A DNA stretch of 64,000 nt from Nitratiruptor sp. YY09-18 (GCF_016593235.1 NZ_AP023065.1:248001-312000); one strand, 5' to 3'. Shown: positions 18,473 through 29,275, counted from the first letter of the stretch. The notes: a model not told the origin generated them from the sequence alone. Program-made: numbers and translations.

Positions 18473-20362
18473 ATGGAAAAATATGTATTGACGACACTCT
18501 TCGCTCCCCTTGTTGGCTCACTCTTTGCAGCCATGTTTGGAATGCAGCCGAAGAGATTAATCACAGGGATTGTAACATCGCTGCTACTCTTTATCTCTTT
18601 TGTGAGTGCAGTAATTTTGCTCGTTCATATTGCAGGTACTGATGAGATTGTACGTGTTGAGCTTTTTGATTGGATAACTGTAGGATCGCTCAATATTCCT
18701 TTTGGTTTTGTGGCTGATTATGTTTCAGTCATTATGATGGTGACAGTGACACTTGTCTCTACCCTCGTGCACGTCTACTCCATCGGCTATATGGAACATG
18801 ATGAAGGGTTCAATAGATTTTTTAGCTATTTGAGTGCTTTCGTCTTCTCAATGCTCGTTCTTGTCATGAGTGATAATTTTGCAGGACTCTTCATCGGATG
18901 GGAGGGTGTTGGTCTTTGTTCATGGTTGCTTATTGGATTTTGGTACTACAAAAAAGATGAGCCAAGAGAAATCAACCCATCCATCAGTCCATCATGGGCA
19001 GCAAATGAAGCGTTTATTATGAACCGTATTGCCGATCTTGGTATGTTACTGGGTCTCTTCCTCATCTACTGGAGTGTAGGATCTTTGCAGTATGATGTAG
19101 TCTTTTCTCATGTAAATCTCTTTAATATTAGTGTTATTACACTTATGGGAATCTTCCTTTTCATAGGTGCAATGGGAAAATCTGCCCAGTTTCCACTCCA
19201 TACCTGGCTTGCAGATGCTATGGAGGGTCCAACTCCTGTGTCAGCACTTATCCACGCTGCTACAATGGTAACAGCTGGTGTATATTTGGTTATTAGAGCC
19301 TATCCTATCTATTCACAAATTCCTGATGTGGGATTATTTATAGCTTCTTTGGGTGCATTTGTTGCAGTATTTGCTGCATCTATGGCTCTTGTCAATACTG
19401 ACCTTAAAAGAATTATCGCCTACTCAACACTTTCACAGCTCGGATATATGTTCGTTGCTGCTGGCCTTGGTGCGTACTGGGTAGGTCTCTTTCACCTTAT
19501 GACGCATGCATTCTTTAAAGCGCTCCTCTTCTTGGGTGCAGGAAATGTTATGCATGCTATGCATGATGAGCTCAATATTTTCAAAATGGGTGGTCTTGGT
19601 AAAGTGATGAAGTGGACAGCAATAATGATGATCATTGCCTCACTTGCACTTGCAGGTATCTATCCATTCGCTGGATTTTTCTCAAAAGATAAGATTTTGG
19701 AAGTTGCATTTGATTCACATCATTATATCCTCTGGTTTATGCTATGGGTTGGTGCTGGTATGACAGCATTTTATAGCTTCCGCCTCATAATGCTCGTATT
19801 CTTTGGAGAAGAGCGCTATAAAAAGTATGGTTTCCATCCACACGAAGCTCACTGGTATATGCTGGCAGCCATGGCGCCACTTGCAATTTTGGCAATAGTT
19901 GCTGGTTTCTTTGAACATCCATTTGAGGAGTTTGTGACAAGATTGCTGCCTGAGTATCATTTCCATACACATGGCATTGCTATCGTTGCACTTATAGGAC
20001 TTACCACACTTATAGCACTCAGTGGTATTGCATTGGCAGTATATAAATACTCCCATGGTGGGTTCAGTGAGAAATGGAAAGAGACATTTATCTATAAACT
20101 GCTTTACAATCAATACTATATTCCGATTATTTATGAAAAACTCTTCACAAAACCGTATGCAGAGCTCAGCCGCATTGCATGGAAAGAGCTTGATATGCGT
20201 ATTGTCGATGCTACTGTCGATTTTGTTGCAGGTATTATTTACAAAACAGGTTTTGCTGGTAGAGTAGTACAAAGTGGTAACCTTTCCAAAATGCTACGTT
20301 GGATGGTTATAGGTCTATTGATCTTGTTAGTACTTGTAGTGCTTTATAGCCCGGTAAGGTAA
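18473..20362 (+). CDS. nuoL: NADH-quinone oxidoreductase subunit L
   Basis: The distal antiporter-like proton-pumping subunit, 629 residues with about 15-16 transmembrane helices including the long lateral helix at the C-terminus. Motifs are FIGWEGVGLCSWLLIGFWY, the pump lysine region GAMGKSAQFPLHTWLADAM and STLSQLGYMF. Length is normal. It is followed 11 bp later by nuoM. Confidence 0.97.
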   Translation: MEKYVLTTLFAPLVGSLFAAMFGMQPKRLITGIVTSLLLFISFVSAVILLVHIAGTDEIVRVELFDWITVGSLNIPFGFVADYVSVIMMVTVTLVSTLVHVYSIGYMEHDEGFNRFFSYLSAFVFSMLVLVMSDNFAGLFIGWEGVGLCSWLLIGFWYYKKDEPREINPSISPSWAANEAFIMNRIADLGMLLGLFLIYWSVGSLQYDVVFSHVNLFNISVITLMGIFLFIGAMGKSAQFPLHTWLADAMEGPTPVSALIHAATMVTAGVYLVIRAYPIYSQIPDVGLFIASLGAFVAVFAASMALVNTDLKRIIAYSTLSQLGYMFVAAGLGAYWVGLFHLMTHAFFKALLFLGAGNVMHAMHDELNIFKMGGLGKVMKWTAIMMIIASLALAGIYPFAGFFSKDKILEVAFDSHHYILWFMLWVGAGMTAFYSFRLIMLVFFGEERYKKYGFHPHEAHWYMLAAMAPLAILAIVAGFFEHPFEEFVTRLLPEYHFHTHGIAIVALIGLTTLIALSGIALAVYKYSHGGFSEKWKETFIYKLLYNQYYIPIIYEKLFTKPYAELSRIAWKELDMRIVDATVDFVAGIIYKTGFAGRVVQSGNLSKMLRWMVIGLLILLVLVVLYSPVR

Positions 20363-20373
20363 GGAGAGAGTTT

Positions 20374-21900
20374 ATGAATCACATTCTGTCACTATTAGTA
20401 TTCTTCCCATTATTAGCGGGACTGTTGGGTTTTATTGTCAAAAGAGACAATATACGTGTCTACGGTATCACTGTAGCAGCTGTAGAGTTCGCACTCTCAC
20501 TCTTTTTATGGATGATGTATGATAAGGGTGATGGTGCATTCCAATTTGTAGAGTTTATACCTCTTATCCCTAGCTATGGTATTAATTATCAGCTTGGAGT
20601 TGATGGTATATCGCTCTTTTTAGTAATTCTCTCTACATTTATTACCCTTATTGGATTTATCTCTCTTACTATTGAAAAGAATCTTAAAAATATGATCATC
20701 TCGTTGCTCTTTCTTGAGATGACAATGGTTGGGGTCTTTGTAGCTCTTGATGCAATAATCTTTTATATTTTTTGGGAACTCTCTCTTGTACCTATGCTCT
20801 ATATTATTGGTTATTGGGGTAGCGAACTGCGTGTATATGCAGCGATTAAATTCTTCCTCTATACTTTCTTTGGTTCACTCATCATGCTTGTTGGTATGCT
20901 TTTCTTAGCATATCTTTATTACCTTGCAACTGGAACGATAAGCTTTTCTATTCCTGATTGGCATCGACTCATTCTTCCATACGATTATCAAATCTGGCTT
21001 TTTTTGGCATTCTTCCTTGGTATGGCTATCAAGGTGCCAATGTTCCCATTCCATACATGGTTACCGTATGCCCATGGTCAAGCACCTACAATCGGTTCAG
21101 TGATATTGGCTGCAGTGCTTTTGAAAATGGGTACTTATGGATTTGTGAGATTTTCTTTGCCCATCTTCCCAGATGCTTCAATTGCACTCATCGGCCCAAT
21201 TGCCGTTCTGGCCATCATCATGGTCATCTATACAGCAATGGTAGCCTATGCGCAAGAAGATATGAAGCAAGTAATCGCATATAGCTCAATTTCACATATG
21301 GGTGTGATTATTCTGGGAACATTTGCTATGAACCTTGAAGGAATTGCAGGATCTATCTTTTTGATGATAAGCCACGGAATTGTCAGCGGGGCTCTATTTA
21401 TGCTTGTAGGAAACATCTATGATAGACGTCATACGAAGCTATTGAGTGAGTTTGGCGGTTTGGCAAAGGTGATGCCAAAATATGCGACAATCTATGGAAT
21501 CGTACTCATGGCTTCAGTAGGATTGCCGCTTACTATTGGATTCGTTGGTGAGTTTTTGAGCCTCATGGGGGTTTATAAAATTTCAGCTACTTATGCGTTT
21601 TTAGGTGGTATGGGTATTATTCTCGGTGCAGCATATATGTTAAGAGTCTATAAGTTGACCTTTTTTGGTCCAATTACAAAAGAGGAGAACAAAAAGCTTT
21701 TAGATCTTAATTGGAAAGAACTTACCTCTTTACTCTCTTTAGTCTTTGTAATTATTTGGCTTGGTGTTAATCCAAACCCGGTTCTTAAACCTATTAATAA
21801 TAGTGTCCATGATATGCTGGTATTGATGGAGAAAAAGGCAATTACACCAGAAGCAAAAGAGATCCTTAGCAGCAATACAGTTGAATTGGAGGCAAAATAA
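20374..21900 (+). CDS. nuoM: NADH-quinone oxidoreductase subunit M
   Basis: An antiporter-like proton-pumping subunit of 508 residues with about 14 helices. Signatures are [20 protein letters not shown] (channel Glu), [18 protein letters not shown] and [11 protein letters not shown]. Its TAA shares an A with the ATG of nuoN (TAATG), so translation is coupled. Confidence 0.97.
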   Translation: MNHILSLLVFFPLLAGLLGFIVKRDNIRVYGITVAAVEFALSLFLWMMYDKGDGAFQFVEFIPLIPSYGINYQLGVDGISLFLVILSTFITLIGFISLTIEKNLKNMIISLLFLEMTMVGVFVALDAIIFYIFWELSLVPMLYIIGYWGSELRVYAAIKFFLYTFFGSLIMLVGMLFLAYLYYLATGTISFSIPDWHRLILPYDYQIWLFLAFFLGMAIKVPMFPFHTWLPYAHGQAPTIGSVILAAVLLKMGTYGFVRFSLPIFPDASIALIGPIAVLAIIMVIYTAMVAYAQEDMKQVIAYSSISHMGVIILGTFAMNLEGIAGSIFLMISHGIVSGALFMLVGNIYDRRHTKLLSEFGGLAKVMPKYATIYGIVLMASVGLPLTIGFVGEFLSLMGVYKISATYAFLGGMGIILGAAYMLRVYKLTFFGPITKEENKKLLDLNWKELTSLLSLVFVIIWLGVNPNPVLKPINNSVHDMLVLMEKKAITPEAKEILSSNTVELEAK

Positions 21901-23384
21901 TGGAGCCTATTAAAGTAAGTCTCGAATCTCTCAATCTTGCTACCCTCTACCCAATGCTCATAGCAGTGGCAGGTGGTATAACTATATTACTTGTTGATCT
22001 TATCAAAGAGAATTTGCACAAATCACTCTATGTGATGCTATCGATTCTCTTCTTAGCTTTAGATCTTGGAGCAATTTTTGGTGTACAGATCAACACACGC
22101 GGATTTTTTGATGTAATGCTTGTTGATGGTATAGCAGTTGTTGCTCAAGTTATTGTTGTTGCAGCATCTATGCTCTTTATTCCGCTAGCTCTTACGTCAA
22201 AGAGATTTCATGAGTTCTCTTTGCCAGAATTTTTTGCTCTCTTTTTGTTTATGGTAGCAGGTTTCCAATTCATGGTCGCAAGTGACAACCTCATTTTGAT
22301 TTTTGTTGGTTTGGAAACTGCAAGCCTTGCGCTCTATACACTCATTGCACTTCATAATAGAGAGAAATCATTTGAAGCAGCAATCAAATACTTTACAATG
22401 GGTGCACTCGCTGCAGGATTTTACGCATTTGGTGCAGCACTCTTCTATGGACTTACTGGTAGTGTAGAGATCTATAAAATTGCTGAAGTATTGGCAGCTA
22501 AAGGATTTGAACCAATCTGGGTAGTACTTGCTGCAACTGCATTCATGATAGCTGCACTAGGTTTTAAACTCTCCATGGTTCCATTTCATACATGGACGCC
22601 TGATGTGTACGAAGGCGCAAGTGCCGCACTCGCAGGATACATGTCTGTAGTTCCAAAAATAGCTGGTTTTGTTGTGGCAATGAGACTTTTTGAATTTCTC
22701 ATTCATGCTGATATTACTTGGGTAAGAGATATACTCTATTTAGCTGTAGTCGTAACTATGACATTTGCAAACATCGTAGCATTGGTGCAAAAAGATGTAA
22801 AACGCATGCTCGCATACAGCTCCATCTCTCACGCTGGATTTGTAATGGCTGCTATTATGATAGGTACAACACAAGCAAATAGTGGTCTTTTCTTGTATTG
22901 GATTCTCTTCTTGTTTACAAACCTTGGGGCATTTACAATGCTTTGGATCTCTCGTCATAAAATCAACCCTTGGAGCACGAGATATGATCATCCATATGAG
23001 AAGTTCTCAGGTCTTGTACAGGTAATGCCTGTAGCAGCTACTATTATGGCTATTTTTATGCTCAGCCTCGCTGGTGTACCGCCATTTAGTCTCTTTTGGG
23101 GTAAACTCTATATAATGGGTGCTGCGATCAATGCAGGATATATTATCCTTGCAATAATTATGGCAATCAATAGTGCGATTAGCGCTTACTACTATCTCAA
23201 ACTTATTGTCTATATGTTCTTGCGCGATCCAGAATCTGATCATCAAGTGATCTACTTTAAAAATGCATCTTTGTCATTACGTACTATTGTGGGACTCTCC
23301 GCGCTCCTTACGATCTTTTCAATATTTTTCGTTTCACCAATTTTAGAGTATATCACTACAGCAGTGAGAGTTAGCGGCTATTAA
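21900..23384 (+). CDS. nuoN: NADH-quinone oxidoreductase subunit N
   Basis: The third antiporter-like subunit, 494 residues, about 14 helices. Motifs are [38 protein letters not shown] and [12 protein letters not shown]. It is the last gene of the nuo operon. Its stop overlaps the stop of miaA on the other strand by 4 bp (TTAA), leaving no room for a separate terminator. Confidence 0.97.
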   Translation: MEPIKVSLESLNLATLYPMLIAVAGGITILLVDLIKENLHKSLYVMLSILFLALDLGAIFGVQINTRGFFDVMLVDGIAVVAQVIVVAASMLFIPLALTSKRFHEFSLPEFFALFLFMVAGFQFMVASDNLILIFVGLETASLALYTLIALHNREKSFEAAIKYFTMGALAAGFYAFGAALFYGLTGSVEIYKIAEVLAAKGFEPIWVVLAATAFMIAALGFKLSMVPFHTWTPDVYEGASAALAGYMSVVPKIAGFVVAMRLFEFLIHADITWVRDILYLAVVVTMTFANIVALVQKDVKRMLAYSSISHAGFVMAAIMIGTTQANSGLFLYWILFLFTNLGAFTMLWISRHKINPWSTRYDHPYEKFSGLVQVMPVAATIMAIFMLSLAGVPPFSLFWGKLYIMGAAINAGYIILAIIMAINSAISAYYYLKLIVYMFLRDPESDHQVIYFKNASLSLRTIVGLSALLTIFSIFFVSPILEYITTAVRVSGY

Positions 23385-24274
23385 TCTGCTAGCTCTTTTG
23401 CTACTTCTTCTTTAAGCTCACTAGGGAGCAGAGAGGTTTTTTGCTTAAATTGCGTTTTGTTAAATGTTATTTGCCTTTTTGCAAGCTGGGCAGTATGGAT
23501 TGATATTTTTTCTATGAGCTCTTGGATTGATCGAATTTTGCCATCTAGATAATCGAGTGTCTCTTTGATCCCTATCGCTTTCATTGGATGTGGTTGTCTT
23601 GTATAGCGCTTCTCTAAATATGCAATCTCATTTATGAGTCCTGCTTCTACCATTTTCTTTGTGCGTTCAAATATTCGTTGGCGCAGCAAGTCTCTTTGTA
23701 TTACTATCTCAAAAATAGGTATTGATGCGATGCGTTTTGGTGGATGAAGTTGGAAGTAGCGAGATGGCGGAGTATTTGTTGCAAAATAAATCTCAAGTGC
23801 TTTTTGCACTCTATAAGTATCTGTTGAGTTGAGTTTTTGTGCAGTAATCGGGTCAATATTTTGTAAAAATGTGTAGCCTTGCCTTTTTTTAATGAGATTT
23901 TGCACTTTATAAATAATTTCTTGTGATATATGTGGCATCGGTGAGATGCCATCGAGGAGGGATTTTAGATAGAAACTGCTACCTCCAACAAGTATTAAAT
24001 TTTTCTTTTCTTTTAACGACTCCTCTTTTGCTTCTTTGTAAATATCAATAAATCTCGCAACACTAAAATGTTCATTGGGATAGAGTATATCTATCCCAAA
24101 ATGTTTTACTCTCTTAAGTTCTTCTTTATTTGGTTTGGCTGAAACAATATCGATCTCTTTATAGATTGAGAGACTATCAATGGAGAGAATATTGGCATGA
24201 AAATTTTCAGCCAACTGAAGCGCTAATGCACTCTTGCCACTTGCGGTAGGACCTATGATTGCTATCTCTTTCAT
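23381..24274 (-). CDS. miaA: tRNA dimethylallyltransferase
   Basis: Transfers a dimethylallyl group to N6 of A37 in tRNAs that read UNN codons. It has 297 residues from ATG 24274, which puts the P-loop GPTASGKS at residues 8-15 as in the family. The reading frame continues 54 codons upstream, but that extension lacks family features. Other signatures are [15 protein letters not shown] (substrate Asp), GGSSFYL and the late QLAKRQITF. It is convergent with nuoN and divergent from the prenyltransferase gene. Confidence 0.94.
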   Translation of the reverse strand: MKEIAIIGPTASGKSALALQLAENFHANILSIDSLSIYKEIDIVSAKPNKEELKRVKHFGIDILYPNEHFSVARFIDIYKEAKEESLKEKKNLILVGGSSFYLKSLLDGISPMPHISQEIIYKVQNLIKKRQGYTFLQNIDPITAQKLNSTDTYRVQKALEIYFATNTPPSRYFQLHPPKRIASIPIFEIVIQRDLLRQRIFERTKKMVEAGLINEIAYLEKRYTRQPHPMKAIGIKETLDYLDGKIRSIQELIEKISIHTAQLAKRQITFNKTQFKQKTSLLPSELKEEVAKELAD

Positions 24275-24280
24275 AGGCAA

Positions 24281-24286
24281 ATTATA
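24281..24286 (-). promoter_or_regulatory. Candidate miaA -10 element
   Basis: TATAAT read on the minus strand, ending 6 nt before the miaA ATG. If used, transcription would begin at or next to the ATG and the mRNA would be nearly leaderless. It could also be coincidence in an AT-rich spacer. Confidence 0.35.
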
Positions 24287-24296
24287 CTCATTTTTG

Positions 24297-24302
24297 TATA
24301 AT
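24297..24302 (+). promoter_or_regulatory. -10 element of the UbiA-family prenyltransferase gene
   Basis: TATAAT preceded by TG at one-base offset, 26 nt before the ATG at 24329 and followed by the Shine-Dalgarno GAAGGTGGG. It is on the opposite strand to the candidate miaA -10, 10 bp away. Confidence 0.55.
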
Positions 24303-24328
24303 GTGAAAACTTCTTTGAAGGTGGGTAG

Positions 24329-25189
24329 ATGGGAAATTTTAGCAAACTGTTGCGAGATTTTAATGAATTTGTAATGTTTAAGCATACAATTTTTAGCCTT
24401 CCCTTTATCTTCATTGCGATGATAGTAGCAGCTCATGGATGGTTTGGTTGGAGACTCTTCTTTTTAGGGCTGTTGGCTACAATATTTGCTCGCAATTTCG
24501 CTATGGCAGTCAATCGCTACCTCGATCGTGATATTGACGCTCTCAATCCCCGCACTGCTTCGAGACCTAGTGTAGATGGACGCATATCATTAAAGCAGCA
24601 AAAACTCTTCATCATCATTAATGCAATAGGCTTTATCGTGATAGCATATCTCATTAACGATTTGGCTTTTTGTCTCTCATTTCCTTTTTTAGTTGTCCTT
24701 GGTGGCTATAGCTACTTTAAGAGGTTTAGTGAGACTGCTCATCTTATCCTTGGTCTTGCTCTTGGTCTTGCACCGATTGCAGGTGTGGTGGCAGTACAAG
24801 GGCAGATTACTCTATGGAGTATATTTTTAGCTATTGGAGTGATGTTTTGGGTGGCTGGATTTGATCTGCTCTACTCACTTCAAGATATTGAATTTGATAA
24901 AAAGATGGGTCTTTACTCCATTCCTTCTCGCTTTGGAAGCGAATGTACACTCTTTCTCTCTACGCTCTTTCATGCACTTGCAGTACTTTTTTGGCTCTTT
25001 TTTGCTCTTACTGCAAAACTCGGGTTTTTTGGATACATTGCAGTAGTTGTGGCGGCTATAATGCTTTATTATGAGCATAGGATTGTGAGAAAAGATTTTA
25101 GCAAAATTGATAGAGCATTCTTCACTGTAAATGGCTATCTAGGAATAATCTTTCTTATTTTAATCATTCTTGATACTATAGCGCGTTAA
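24329..25189 (+). CDS. mqnP: UbiA-family polyprenyltransferase (MqnP-like)
   Basis: An integral membrane prenyltransferase of 286 residues with about eight to nine helices. Both Mg-diphosphate motifs are present: NRYLDRDIDALNPRT near residue 66 and DLLYSLQDIEFDKKMGL near residue 180. Campylobacterota make menaquinone by the futalosine route, where a UbiA homolog (MqnP) attaches the isoprenoid chain. That is the likely role, since complex I and SQR in this window need menaquinone. Annotation as 4-hydroxybenzoate polyprenyltransferase would be the generic alternative. Confidence 0.85.
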   Translation: MGNFSKLLRDFNEFVMFKHTIFSLPFIFIAMIVAAHGWFGWRLFFLGLLATIFARNFAMAVNRYLDRDIDALNPRTASRPSVDGRISLKQQKLFIIINAIGFIVIAYLINDLAFCLSFPFLVVLGGYSYFKRFSETAHLILGLALGLAPIAGVVAVQGQITLWSIFLAIGVMFWVAGFDLLYSLQDIEFDKKMGLYSIPSRFGSECTLFLSTLFHALAVLFWLFFALTAKLGFFGYIAVVVAAIMLYYEHRIVRKDFSKIDRAFFTVNGYLGIIFLILIILDTIAR

Positions 25190-25798
25190 AAGCTCCAATA
25201 CCTCCTCATCGCTTACATCATACCATCTCTCATATGCATCTGCTACTGCAAAAAAGGGATGAGGGGTATAGAGTGTAACCACTTCATCAGCGAGTTGCTT
25301 TAGCACTGCAACAGCTTGAGGCGAAGCGGTAGGAACTGCTACGACTATCTTTTTTACTGGAAGTTTGTGCAGCATCTTTACTGCTGCAATCATTGTTGAT
25401 CCCATTGCGACACCATCGTCAGTAAGTATGACTATTTTATTAGTCAAATCTTTGAGAGGCTTTCCAGATCGCAGTACTTTTATGCGGTGGGCGATTTCAG
25501 CTTCTTGGCGCTCTATTTCTCTATAGATATCATCTTGCGTCACGCCTTGTAATGCCTGCTCATTGATAAATATTGTTCCATCTTCACAAATAGCACCATA
25601 TCCACTCTCAGTTGTCCAAGGGTATTGCAGTTTTCTACAAAAGAGCATATCAAAATCACTATGGAGATATTTTGCTACTTCCAATCCTACTTCTACGCCA
25701 CCTCTTGGAATCGCCAATACAATGACATCGGGATTATTACGATACTTCTCCAAAGCTTTTGCTAGTTTTTGGCCTGCATCTGCACGGTCTTTGAACAT
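25160..25798 (-). CDS. Phosphoribosyltransferase-family protein (COG1926 type)
   Basis: A 212-residue type I PRTase fold. The PRPP-binding loop is VILTDDGVAMGSTM near residue 120, and the N-terminal AIPRGGVEVG motif is typical of the uncharacterised COG1926 group. I chose ATG 25798 because AGGAG lies 6 nt before it; the frame extends to 25828 without a ribosome site. Substrate is unknown. The 3' end overlaps the prenyltransferase gene by 30 bp on the other strand. Confidence 0.8.
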   Translation of the reverse strand: MFKDRADAGQKLAKALEKYRNNPDVIVLAIPRGGVEVGLEVAKYLHSDFDMLFCRKLQYPWTTESGYGAICEDGTIFINEQALQGVTQDDIYREIERQEAEIAHRIKVLRSGKPLKDLTNKIVILTDDGVAMGSTMIAAVKMLHKLPVKKIVVAVPTASPQAVAVLKQLADEVVTLYTPHPFFAVADAYERWYDVSDEEVLELLTRYSIKND

Positions 25799-25812
25799 TC
25801 TTGCTCCTAGTG

Positions 25813-25840
25813 TTGCATTTTCTATCAATTATGGTATAAT
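25813..25840 (+). promoter_or_regulatory. tRNA-Arg promoter
   Basis: TTGCAT at 25813-25818 and TATAAT at 25835-25840 with a 16-bp spacer, 14 nt before the mature tRNA 5' end. It overlaps the 5' region of the divergent phosphoribosyltransferase gene. Confidence 0.65.
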
Positions 25841-25854
25841 TCCAATCAAATCTT

Positions 25855-25931
25855 GCGCCCGTAGCTCAGCTGGATAGAGCATCAGATTGCGGTTCTGAAG
25901 GCCCCAGGTTCGAATCCTGGCGGGCGCGCCA
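25855..25931 (+). tRNA. tRNA-Arg (anticodon GCG)
   Basis: A 77-nt cloverleaf. The acceptor stem GCGCCCG pairs with CGGGCGC, the anticodon stem TCAGA pairs with TCTGA, and the loop TTGCGGT gives anticodon GCG (reads CGC and CGT). The T arm is CCAGG-TTCGAAT-CCTGG, and the 3' CCA is encoded. Confidence 0.96.
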
Positions 25932-26092
25932 CTTTTAACCTGCAACTACCAAACACCAAAACTCCATTGAGCAAAGCAAAGGATACTGAAGACTCCCAAG
26001 ACTATTATAGCAATACTAAACAGGATTAGCTAAGGGCTGATGATTGTGTGTAAAATTTTGCTAGATCTCTATAGGAAAACGGAGGTATGAAG

Positions 26093-26168
26093 TGGTGGCC
26101 AGGGGCGGAATCGAACCGCCGACACAGGGATTTTCAGTCCCTTGCTCTACCGACTGAGCTACCTGGCC
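26093..26168 (-). tRNA. tRNA-Phe (anticodon GAA)
   Basis: A 76-nt cloverleaf on the minus strand. The acceptor GGCCAGG pairs with CCTGGCC, the anticodon arm is AGGGA-CTGAAAA-TCCCT with anticodon GAA, the T arm is GGCGG-TTCGATT-CCGCC, and CCA is encoded. The 161 bases between the two tRNAs hold no gene I can support. Confidence 0.96.
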
Positions 26169-26184
26169 GCTGATGTTGAATGAA

Positions 26185-26190
26185 ATTATA
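26185..26190 (-). promoter_or_regulatory. tRNA-Phe -10 element
   Basis: TATAAT on the minus strand, 16 nt before the mature tRNA-Phe 5' end and downstream of the murD stop, so the tRNA has its own promoter in the murD-tRNA gap. Confidence 0.55.
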
Positions 26191-26207
26191 CCTCAAAATT
26201 TTAAAAA

Positions 26208-27389
26208 TTAGCTTAAAACATACTGTTTGAATAACTCTCCACGCTCTTTGTAGCTGCTGAATTGATCGAGGCTGGCGCATGCTGGCGAGAGGAGGGCAAC
26301 ACTCTCTTTTGTATGCACTTTTTTTATCTCATTGACAGCAATATCTAGAGATCCAGCATATGTGCATGCAATGCCATAGTACTGTGCAAGCTCTACAATC
26401 TCTTTTGCAGCCTTACCAATGGCATAGATATGGACATTGTGGAGATGCTCAAAAAGAGGTGAGAGATCTACCCCTTTGCTATCACCGCCAAGTATAAGGT
26501 GGATTTTTTTATCACGGTAGCGCTTGAGTGCCTGCATGGTAGCATCGATATTGGTAGCTTTACTATCATCCACCCAAAGTCTCCCCTCACTATCATAAAA
26601 CTCTTCCAATTTATGTGCATCTTGTCTAAAACTGTTGATAGCTTCATAATCACAGATATCAAAAACAATCTTTTGTACACTCAAAGCTAAAAGTGCATCG
26701 AGTAAAAATGGTTCATCAAGGGCTATCTTTGTCCTATCAATCTCCATCTTTGCGGCCAAGTCTTTACTATTTTCATATCCAATAACAAGGGCTTTTGATG
26801 GAGTGGAAGCATACTTTTGTGGAACTATTGCCACATCACCCTCACGCATATTGCTCAAAGGCTTTAGTTTCGCCTGCTCATACGCCTCCATGGATCCATG
26901 CCAGCTCAGATGATCAGGAGTGATTGGAAGGAGGAGGTAGATATTTGGCTTTGCGATTTTGGTGTAGTGGAGCGTGAAAGAACTTGTCTCAAGTATCCAA
27001 AATTTTGCATTGCTATCAAGCTTTGCAAGAGGTGTGCCTACATTTCCACCCATTTGCGCCTTTTTTTGTTGTAAGAGGTGATAAGTCATCTTCGTTGTGG
27101 TAGTTTTGCCATTTGTTCCACTAATCCATATGCTTGCGGGCATAACATTTGCAAAGTAGTCATACTCGCTTATGAGATTGCGAGATTTTTGGATGAGTGG
27201 ATGGGATGGTGGGATACCGGGACTTGGAATTTGCAAAGTCGATTTGCTAGGATCAAATTGATTGGCCGGATAGTGCCAAAATCCTTGCTCATCTAAATAT
27301 GCAGTGGAAATATCTTCAAAGAAAGCTGCTTTGCTCATGATCTGTGCAAGAGCTTGTGTAGTTTTGCCGCTTCCAAATAGAGCTATCAT
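26208..27389 (-). CDS. murD: UDP-N-acetylmuramoylalanine--D-glutamate ligase
   Basis: A cytoplasmic Mur ligase of 393 residues that adds D-Glu to UDP-MurNAc-L-Ala. Motifs are the P-loop ISGTNGKTTTTKM near residue 90, the ETSSFTL segment, PDHLSWHGSMEAY, and the third-domain LILGGDSKGVDL. The N-terminal domain is short, as in Campylobacterota MurD. It overlaps the mraY stop (TGATG) and is followed by tRNA-Phe. Confidence 0.95.
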   Translation of the reverse strand: MIALFGSGKTTQALAQIMSKAAFFEDISTAYLDEQGFWHYPANQFDPSKSTLQIPSPGIPPSHPLIQKSRNLISEYDYFANVMPASIWISGTNGKTTTTKMTYHLLQQKKAQMGGNVGTPLAKLDSNAKFWILETSSFTLHYTKIAKPNIYLLLPITPDHLSWHGSMEAYEQAKLKPLSNMREGDVAIVPQKYASTPSKALVIGYENSKDLAAKMEIDRTKIALDEPFLLDALLALSVQKIVFDICDYEAINSFRQDAHKLEEFYDSEGRLWVDDSKATNIDATMQALKRYRDKKIHLILGGDSKGVDLSPLFEHLHNVHIYAIGKAAKEIVELAQYYGIACTYAGSLDIAVNEIKKVHTKESVALLSPACASLDQFSSYKERGELFKQYVLS

Positions 27390-28453
27390 CAGCGTATCTT
27401 TAAGGTTATAAGAGCAATGAGATTAGAAATGAGCGCTATAATCCAAAAGCGCACAATGATTTTACTCTCATTCCAGTTTTTCTGTTCAAAATGATGATGG
27501 ATCGGTGCCATCAAAAAGACCCGCTTTCCTCGCAACTTGAAGCTTGATACCTGGATAATGACACTGAGAGCTTCCATGACAAAAACAAGTCCAATGAGGA
27601 TAAGGAGTATTTCACTCTTTGTAATGACTGCCATGTAACCGATAAAAGCTCCAAGAGGTAGACTCCCGCTATCTCCCATGAATACTTGCGCTGGATGGCA
27701 GTTGTACCACAAAAACCCGATGAGGGCTCCTGCATATGCAGCCGCAATGACTACAACTTCACCAACCCCTATGATCTTAGGAAGTAGAAGGTAGTGGCTA
27801 AGCACTGCGTTACCTGTCATATACGTAATGATTCCAAGTGTTGCAAGAGCAAAGATGGATGGAACAGTTGCAAGTCCATCAAGACCATCAGTGAGATTGA
27901 CAGCATTGGATGTTGCTACGATAACCAATGTCCAAAAAATCACCGCGCCAATATCCATATCAAAAAGAGGATATTTGTAAAATGGTATATAGAATGAACT
28001 AGGCAATTGAGCAATGTAGTATAAAATGAGTGATACTACAAGAGCTGCTAGAATTTGCAGAGCAAATTTACCTTTTGCAGAGAGACCGCTTGTATTAGAC
28101 TTTTTGATTACTTTGCCAAAATCATCTATGAGTCCTATACCTAGATAGAGAATAATTACCACAAAAGCACCAAAAACATAAGGGTTGTGCAAATCTACAG
28201 TAAAAATAGAGGCTATAAGAGCGCATGTAGTAAAGACAAGACCTCCCATTGTAGGAGTTTGCGCCTTTTTTTGATGATGTTCTGGAGCAAGTGAGTAGAT
28301 TGGCTGGTAGGAGTTTTTGGCGATTGCCCATTTGATGAATTTTGGCATAAGCCAAATTGTCAGAATAAAGGCTATAAAGAAGGCAAATCCTGCTCTGACA
28401 GTAATATATTGAAAAAGATTTATATGGAAAAATTGATAGAGCAGATAGAGCAT
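27389..28453 (-). CDS. mraY: Phospho-N-acetylmuramoyl-pentapeptide transferase
   Basis: A membrane enzyme of 354 residues with about ten helices that makes lipid I from UDP-MurNAc-pentapeptide and undecaprenyl phosphate. Signatures are [27 protein letters not shown], the [10 protein letters not shown] catalytic Asp cluster, [11 protein letters not shown] and the MAPIHHHFE histidine motif. It is the promoter-proximal gene of mraY-murD. Confidence 0.97.
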   Translation of the reverse strand: MLYLLYQFFHINLFQYITVRAGFAFFIAFILTIWLMPKFIKWAIAKNSYQPIYSLAPEHHQKKAQTPTMGGLVFTTCALIASIFTVDLHNPYVFGAFVVIILYLGIGLIDDFGKVIKKSNTSGLSAKGKFALQILAALVVSLILYYIAQLPSSFYIPFYKYPLFDMDIGAVIFWTLVIVATSNAVNLTDGLDGLATVPSIFALATLGIITYMTGNAVLSHYLLLPKIIGVGEVVVIAAAYAGALIGFLWYNCHPAQVFMGDSGSLPLGAFIGYMAVITKSEILLILIGLVFVMEALSVIIQVSSFKLRGKRVFLMAPIHHHFEQKNWNESKIIVRFWIIALISNLIALITLKIR

Positions 28454-28531
28454 TAAAACTTTCCTTAATATTTATATTATTTGAAGACAAATATTACTAA
28501 AATTTTGTTAAATAATGGATAAAGGAGAGTT

Positions 28532-29275
28532 ATGCGATTTAGTGGAAAAAATGTGTTGGTAACGGGGGCAAGTAGAGGAATTGGTGCTGCAATTGCAAAA
28601 AGACTTGCTGCATATGGGCTCAAGGTATGGATCAACTACAGAAGCAATGCTGAGCTAGCAGATAAACTCAAAGCTGAAATCGAGCAAAATGGTGGCGAGG
28701 CAGCAGTTATTGGATTTGATGTGAGTAATGAGAAGGCTTTTGTTGAGGGAATCAAGACTATAGTAGATAGTGATGGAGAACTTAGCTACTTAGTTAACAA
28801 TGCTGGGATTACCAAAGATAAGCTTGCAATGCGTATGAGTGTAGAGGATTTTGAAGAGGTACTTCGAGCAAACCTTACTAGCGCTTTTATAGGGTGTCGA
28901 GAAGCAATCAAAGTGATGGGTAAGAAGCGATTTGGAAGTGTAGTCAATATCGCTTCAATAGTGGGTGAGACAGGCAATGCCGGACAAGTCAATTATAGTG
29001 CGAGCAAAGGTGGTATGATCGCTATGACAAAATCTTTTGCACAAGAGGGAGCTGCGCGCAATATCCGCTTCAATGCCATAACTCCTGGATTTATAGCTAC
29101 TGACATGACAGAGACACTCAAAGATGAGATAAAAGATGCATATATTGCCAAGATTCCACTCAAGCGCTTTGGTAATCCTGATGAGGTAGCCAAGACTGTA
29201 GCTTTTTTGCTCAGTGATGGTGCAGGATATATCACAGGCGAGACTATTAAAGTCAACGGCGGAATGTATATGTGA
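28532..29275 (+). CDS. fabG: 3-oxoacyl-ACP reductase
   Basis: An NADPH-dependent SDR of 247 residues for fatty-acid elongation. The cofactor motif is TGASRGIGAAIA at about residues 12-23, with NNAG in the middle. The active-site triad is Ser in NIASIVGETGNAGQ with YSASKGG. The C-terminal ITGETIKVNGGMYM is diagnostic of FabG. AAGGAGAG lies just before the ATG, and TAAAAT at 28498-28503 is a possible -10. Confidence 0.95.
   Translation: MRFSGKNVLVTGASRGIGAAIAKRLAAYGLKVWINYRSNAELADKLKAEIEQNGGEAAVIGFDVSNEKAFVEGIKTIVDSDGELSYLVNNAGITKDKLAMRMSVEDFEEVLRANLTSAFIGCREAIKVMGKKRFGSVVNIASIVGETGNAGQVNYSASKGGMIAMTKSFAQEGAARNIRFNAITPGFIATDMTETLKDEIKDAYIAKIPLKRFGNPDEVAKTVAFLLSDGAGYITGETIKVNGGMYM

Noticed and set aside
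25932-26092. A small gene or RNA between tRNA-Arg and tRNA-Phe
   Set aside because: No convincing frame with ribosome site, no strong hairpin and no T tract. Left as plain spacer.
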